Translations under genes and position numbers: made by a program
Source of the DNA: Cordia subcordata
Taxonomy: Eukaryota; Streptophyta; Magnoliopsida; Boraginales; Cordiaceae
DNA length: 64,000 nt
Assembly (NCBI GenBank): GCA_028554755.1
Contig: JAPTOF010000001.1
Location: forward strand, 30,555,501 to 30,619,500
Direction: 5' to 3'
Notes under the pieces: generated by a model
Told to the model about the DNA's origin: nothing
Databases searched by the model: none
Seen by the model: the letters and a program-made list of their open reading frames with translations, nothing else
Shown: one piece after another, positions 58,511 to 64,000 of the stretch
Layout of the letters: every line of letters begins with the position of its first letter
How positions within the stretch are numbered: the stretch's first letter is position 1

Positions 58511-59129
58511 TACTCATAGATATCTTAATTGAATAAGTGGGGACCACATGGGTGATATTTAGTGTGTGCATGATATGGAATATTTGGGTGTCTTTATCCC
58601 AAGGAATTTTCCTTATCTAGAAAGTTTAGGGAAGGGGATTGTAGGCAATCTATAATATTTCTTGAACCTTATCCTTTTTAAGTTGCTTAGTACTATATAT
58701 AATACTAGATAAGGAAGACCCGATTCTTGAGCATCTTTGAATATTTTTTCTTTTTGATATGTGTGCAAGAATTTCACACACTAACACCAAGAATACACAC
58801 TAAATTAAATATTCTCAATTTAGCCTATAATCTAGCTTGTCCAATATATAGCTAAGTGTGTCCAATCAATAGAGTGATGGATATAGTGGAGAATACCACT
58901 AGTAGACTATTTTGAGGATGATTTAACATAAGAGGCCATTTGCAATCAATTCACGTTACAAGGGTAACAATATCTTCATCTATACTCACTTATCTTTGCA
59001 TGCTTATATTGATTCCTATGTGTATAACATGTATTGTGCTATTTTTTGCTACCGCATCTTGATTGAGAGTTTAAAAACTAAAAATCCAGAACTTGATTTT
59101 GCATGTGGTAATAGCCATTAGATCCAACA

Positions 59130-59440
59130 TTATGTTGTTGATTTTTACTAGTATAAATAGTTTGAAAGAATTTTATGAACCACTAAATGGACAAGAGAAA
59201 AAAAAATCATGTTTTTCCTCAAAAATATCTTCTCAAAAACATTCATATACATTATATATGCGAATTAAATCCATGTCTCCATTTATATACAACATTTTGT
59301 GATTAACCTTTCACATTAATGTTTGTCAGATCTAACTTTAAAGAAAATTAAAAGTTTTATGTTACTGTCTAATCTATTTAGATTAGTAAATAAATATCAA
59401 TTCATATAATTCATTACTATCATTTTTCTCTATGTAACTA
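59130..59440 (+). repeat. Duplicated segment, copy 2 (right part)
   Basis: Matches 29155-29420 (GTTTGAAAGAATTTTATGAA, TTCATATACATTATATATG, TTAACCTTTCACATTA), completing the copy interrupted by the solo LTR. Confidence 0.8.
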
Positions 59441-59641
59441 TAGTAGTTTTTTTATCATTGGATATTATTTTCAATCAAAAATAAAATGTTATTGCTTTGA
59501 TATGCTAACTAATATTAGGAAGTAATATAAATAGATAATAAAAAATAATTAAGATTTCTATTAATTTATTTTTATTATAATATATTCCTTAAGAGTAAAA
59601 ATTACTATACAAATGGCTTAGACATAAATCCAAACTTTTTT

Positions 59642-60058
59642 TGTGAAAGAAAATATGATTCAATATATAATTGAATACAAACGTTGGGAGACTTACTAGT
59701 TTCTCCTCAATGCGGAATCAAAATCTAACTCTGAATCAACCGCAACTGAAATTACTGATCCGTAGAGATCCTCATGATATATTGAATGAATCTCCTTGTT
59801 TCCACACTGTAAATCCCCTTTTTGCTATTGTAGAATTCTTACGTGCTCTTTCTCAAAGTTCTTATATACGATATAGGGAGTACGATAGAGGAACTCCTTC
59901 ATTGTATTGTTAATAAGGCACTATTTATACTTATCAGTACCTCTTCAATGTGTCCTTATTTTTATCTAATTAGGATTATATAGTAGTTACCAAAGTAAAC
60001 TGAAATACTCTTTAGATAAGTGAACACACCTTATGGGTGGATCCCACTAAATCCAACA
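59642..60058 (-). repeat. Probable 3' LTR of a minus-strand Copia remnant
   Basis: On the minus strand GAGTGGGAGA, a Copia-type polypurine end, is followed at 60058 by TGTTGGATTTAGTGGGATCC; GTATAAATAG lies about 130 bases in. CTTTCACA at 59642 would close a 417-bp LTR. The other LTR is not in the window and no duplication was seen. Confidence 0.5.
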
Positions 60059-61640
60059 TCTCCCACTCACACTAATGAGAGTGCTCATATACTATAAGCC
60101 GAGAAACAAATTTTCAATAAAACCTGCAATCAATCATACAGGGAACGTAGACCGTGCGACCAGCATACTATGAGAGCCTCAATGCTATACATCTATTAGG
60201 AATATATAGCCTCTTGTCGAACACAAACCTGCAAGTAGATCAAAAACATATGCAAGTACCCTAAATCATATGAGTCACATTAAGATTTCTTTCAAGATCC
60301 CATTTATCATATCTTATATCGACAATTATATCTCGTAACTCATAACAAGCTATAATTGGTTGACCCATGAATACAAACTAATGAGATTCTATCAATGATC
60401 TTCCTCTTCTCACGATCCTCTTGACATCAACTCAAATCGCTTTTCTAGACATGTCCTACCAGACCGAATCTATGTACATGGCCTTTTGGCAACACACTAA
60501 GATAGCGACATCAAACTAACTCTCAAGTACCTGATCAGAGTCTAAGGGTACACGTATAAAGCCACCACAAAGGCTCCGAGTCTCACACAACAAAAGTTGA
60601 GATCATACTTATTTTAACCTATTTGGTCAAACTAGCACACATGGTATGAAACATATGCTACAATATTTTCTCCTTTTTCCTACGAAGTGTATGTCTTTAT
60701 CTCATAAAAAAATTGTACAGATGATACGTAGATACCATAATGTCCAAATTTGAGTTTTCTAATCTACTCATTAACTTGAACTCATATTTGGCTTACAAGG
60801 TAGACTTGGCAAACATTTTCACCAAAATTACTAGGATGACCTTCTGTCAGCATTTAGGTGACATCTGTGATTTTAAGCACATAGCTCTCAAAATTATTCC
60901 TATGATAATTTCCTTAAATTCTTGTCTCATCTCCATTTATCACAAAGATAATAGAGACGGTTACCTGTGTGAGAAGGCTAACCTCTTATCTACCCGACAT
61001 ACATATTATTAATAAACAATGAATGCACAAAACATTCATATAATGTATATATGTATATAAATCAATAATTAAGCAACCATCTTGTGAACATTGGGAAAAA
61101 CAATAGAGAAATATGTTAACATCTTCGTGATCCTTTGGATTAAGTGTATACACCAAACACACGTATAGGAATACACTTAATCATCATACTTGTGACCATA
61201 TTTCATGTTCAAATATACTTCATGTTCACATTCTTCCTCATAACCATGTCTTTTACACAGTTACATGTGGTGTTAATGTGTCTAGTAATGGCATTTACAA
61301 TTTTTGGTGCATGCAACTAACACAAGCTCCATTTCAATTTTTCATGATTCTCTTAACTACTTTCCAAAATGCTAGAGTAGTATTGAGTTAATATCTCTTT
61401 ACCAAGTCATTTGCAAAACAGATATATAGTCTAGTACACATTACATAGAACAAGACTTCCAAATATGCTCATTAGGATAGGCATATATGTTCTTTCACAT
61501 AAGAAGTCTTAGGACACATTTTCCTGCTCAATTATTCACCTATACTTGAAAGGAATTTCGACGGGTTGTTGTTGTACATTAACTCATTCAAGTACTTTAT
61601 CAAACATTGTGCTCTAACAAATAGACACAAAAATATTTTC
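60059..61640 (-). mobile_element. Decayed 3' part of the minus-strand Copia remnant
   Basis: It lies between the LTR and the RT fragment and so should hold RNase H and the region after it. I could not recognise RNase H motifs on the minus strand. The frame on the plus strand at 60740-61012 has no family likeness. Confidence 0.4.
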
Positions 61641-62160
61641 CTTGAATGGTCTCTTGAGATCTCTACCTCAAGAATATACAATGTTTCACCCATATTATTT
61701 AACTCAAAGTGAGATTATCAACTATGTCTTTTACCTTGTTTATAAAATTCCATATCATATCTCGCTATCATTATGTCATCAACACATGATGTCGTAACTA
61801 CTTAATTGCTCTTAGATCTTTATTAAGCCCATAAATGGACTTTAAAAGTCTACAAACCTCATGTTTGTGGTCTACTTTTAATGAAACACCAAATTGCTTC
61901 ACATAAATATCTTCATTCAATTCTCCATTGAGGAAAAAACCATCTTTACATCCATTAGATACAATTAGAGATCTAAACATGCAATTATAGCTAGAATTAG
62001 GTGAATTGAGGTAAGTCATTCAACAAACGTTTTCTGTTGTTTATACCCTTTGAGACAAGTCAAGACTTAATTCTCAGCTATGCAATTGTATTTGAAGTTT
62101 GTGTCCCCTCGGGAGATCAATTAGTTCCTCAACTTAATTAAATTTCATGAACTCTATGTT
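61641..62160 (-). pseudogene. Copia reverse transcriptase fragment, broken
   Basis: Minus-strand pieces in order: VEELIDLPRGHK (about 62115-62150), FFLNGELNEDIYVKQFGVSL and HEVCRLLKSIYGLNKD (61798-62019), then CVDDIMIARYDMEF (about 61745-61786), where the YVDD box keeps both Asp but has Cys for Tyr. Several stops separate them. These belong to a Copia type different from the 17-28 kb element (FLNGELxEDIYV rather than FLNGYIDKEVYV). Confidence 0.75.
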
Positions 62161-62304
62161 TTCTCCCATTGTTATAACCCATATATCCTTAAAAGAATTT
62201 GTGACAGAAAAAGCCGCTCGTACAAATCTTGGCTTATTTTCTTGTTATAGGGGTATTATAAAAAATCCAAAGCCTTCAATCTTAAATCGTTGACAATGGA
62301 TCTT

Positions 62305-62583
62305 TCAATGAGAACTATTTCTCAATTGAGATTTATTAAATTTCCATTCGTTGTTCACATTTTGATCAACAAGACTCCTACTTGGATAAGAAACATTTAA
62401 TGTACTCCCACTTGGAACAAGATTTATATTGCCACTACCACTTGGCATAATTCTGCTACCATCTGGAGCAAGATTTGTGTTGTTGCTACCACTTGACGCA
62501 ACACACTCCCACTCAGAGTGATACACTCCCACATGTAGTAATAGGATTACTTTCATTCGTATCCGATGATGAAAGAGTTGCAT
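62305..62583 (-). pseudogene. Copia linker between integrase and RT, remnant
   Basis: A 92-codon minus-strand frame rich in Ser, Gly and Asn with repeated phrases (SGSNNTNLAPDGS, SGSGNINLVPSGS). It sits upstream of the RT fragment, where Copia polyproteins have a low-complexity linker. No conserved domain is visible. Confidence 0.45.
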
Positions 62584-64000
62584 ATGAGAAACTAATTTAT
62601 CATCTGCTAAAATCCTGCCAGTTGAATGACATGATCCTAGTACATTTCTATACTCTATCTCAATTAAAGATAGGTCTTGTCCTATCTAATCTTTCATAAG
62701 AATCTTATTCTCTAAGAACATGAAATACTCTTGAAAGCAATTTCCTTTCTTTATTAAAAAGGATTATTGTTGAGGATCTACTAATCTACACACAAGGTAG
62801 GATATTCAACATACATATACTTTAAACACTCGGCAATGATTGACAAGGTTAATAAACACTTGCACAACCTGAAGTCGAAAGTTCACTAAGTTCCCAATTA
62901 TCGTCTTAAAGCTGAATGCATAGCGAGAATTAACCTAATCAAAAGCACAGTCAAACGCTTTCAATCATGCTCCAAACAACTTATTCGTCAAACATTACAA
63001 TCTCATATGGATAATAATGTTAAACAAATTAACATTTAAATAAGTACATAATATATTAAACAAATCAACATAGATTTTATATGATGTTAAATTAATTAAC
63101 ATTAACATGTTAAACAAATTAACACATAACAAGATATCCCAATTTCTTAACCACAAACAAATTAACACATAACAAGGTATCCCAATTTCTTAACCACTTT
63201 AAGAGAGTGACACTAACCCACATCTTCCTCAGGCATGAAAATAATGTTTCTATTTTTTCTAGAATTTCTTACGGATAAAACTAATTTTTTCGTAATTTTT
63301 AAAAATTTCAAAATTAGGAATAATTAATAATTAAAATTTTTATGCCAACAATTAGGATAGTTAAAATTTTTCATGTCACCTTGCAAATAAAGATATAAAG
63401 TTCTTTAAAAAGAAAATGACAACTAATATTATTTGTATTTTGATTGGGACAATAATGTAAATACTAAAGTTTTGTTGGAGTAATTGACTCATATAATCAA
63501 ATCTCTCATTATTTAGGGTCTCGAAAAATTAAAAAAAATTGAAATTGATTTTAATTTATTTATTTTATTATTAATTGAAAACTAATTTCAATTCATTTAT
63601 TTAATTAGGACATAAGCCTTTATAATAAATTATCAAGTTCTGTTAACTTGTAATATAGGCCTTAACCCATTTATTAGAACCCAAAAATTAAGAAACAGCC
63701 CATAAGCCCTCTTTTCTAAGACCAACCAGAAAAACTGAATCCTAATTAAGAAATTTTTGCTTGAACCACGGTTCACAGCTCAGTCAAACAACTTGGTTGA
63801 GCACAGTCAATAGCTTAGCTCAAAAAGCTCAATTTTTGCTCATGGCCGCCACTAAAGAATCCTTTCTTTTTTTTTAATATTTATTGTTATTATAATTTTA
63901 ATGATCTTGATGTCTAGACAGCCAACAAAATTTTTCTCGTGGGTTCAAGAAAAAAGACCAAACATTTAGGAATATAAAAAATTCTAAAGAAATTTTCAAA
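62584..64000. other. AT-rich DNA with short repeats, no gene seen
   Basis: A 43-bp unit (AAACAAATTAACACATAACA, then AGGTATCCCAATTTCTTAAC) is present twice in tandem at about 63112-63197 with one or two differences, preceded by looser TTAAACAAATTAACAT copies from 63023. The remainder could be the 5' part of the minus-strand Copia remnant, but I recognise no integrase or gag. Confidence 0.5.

Larger units (their letters stand above)
56508..59129 (+). mobile_element. Probable solo LTR, 2.6 kb
   Basis: The insert begins TGTTCAAATTGTATGCCCTA and ends CCATTAGATCCAACA (TG...CA), with the 5-bp duplication TTATG on both sides. The uninterrupted segment at 29130 supplies the empty site. It has no pol frame, primer site or second LTR. 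CTATATATAATAC near 58691 could be its TATA box, about 440 bases from the 3' end. Length, ends and duplication fit a solo LTR left by unequal recombination. The orientation follows the TATA position. Confidence 0.7.

Noticed and set aside
60740..61012. Plus-strand Copia RNase H end, suggested by a DLANIFTK phrase
   Set aside because: The resemblance to ADIFTKPL is short, the surrounding residues do not fit, and the adjoining RT and LTR lie on the opposite strand.

Overview
The window is nuclear DNA of a flowering plant, probably a eudicot. It is very AT-rich, its one host gene has twelve exons with GT-AG introns, it carries a nuclear copy of a plant-type mitochondrial atp4 reading frame, and it is filled with plant transposon families (Copia, MULE, CACTA, hAT, tRNA-derived SINEs). 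I cannot name the species.

One complete host gene is visible. It lies on the minus strand between 13714 (ATG) and 2687 (stop) and encodes a plant inositol polyphosphate 5-phosphatase of the WD40-containing 5PTase12/13/14/FRA3 group. Twelve exons join in a consistent frame to about 1,137 codons without a stop, and both 5-phosphatase signature motifs are intact. Its introns hold SINE-like and AT-repeat sequences. Its presumed leader carries at least one short upstream ORF.

The other 50 kb is largely a transposon graveyard. From left to right: a MITE-like inverted repeat (715-1200); a non-autonomous MULE with about 220-bp terminal repeats and a 9-bp target duplication (14973-16247) containing a SINE; a 10.9-kb Copia element (17494-28413) with about 2-kb LTRs, a decayed gag-pol and an extra ORF after pol; a non-coding duplicated block (30.5-34.2 kb); a 7.9-kb MULE (35287-43215) with a broken MURA transposase gene facing a broken plant mobile domain gene; a 3.5-kb Pack-CACTA element (43364-46829) carrying pieces of at least three or four host genes; the atp4-like insert (47.0-47.5 kb); a hAT element of the ZMYM1/DUF4371 type (51471-54376) inside one copy of a local duplication; a probable 2.6-kb solo LTR (56508-59129); and a minus-strand Copia remnant (59.6-62.6 kb).

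Several boundaries are confirmed from inside the window. The Copia and the solo LTR sit in two different copies of the same duplicated segment, so each copy supplies the empty site of the other's insertion. The hAT insertion likewise has an empty site in a neighbouring duplicate. No coding transposon here looks autonomous: every transposase or polymerase gene has stops, frameshifts or lost catalytic residues.

The most unusual structures are the MuDR-like element whose second gene is a plant mobile domain gene, the arrays of short palindromes at both of its ends, and the CACTA element whose captured exons keep their splice signals in one orientation.
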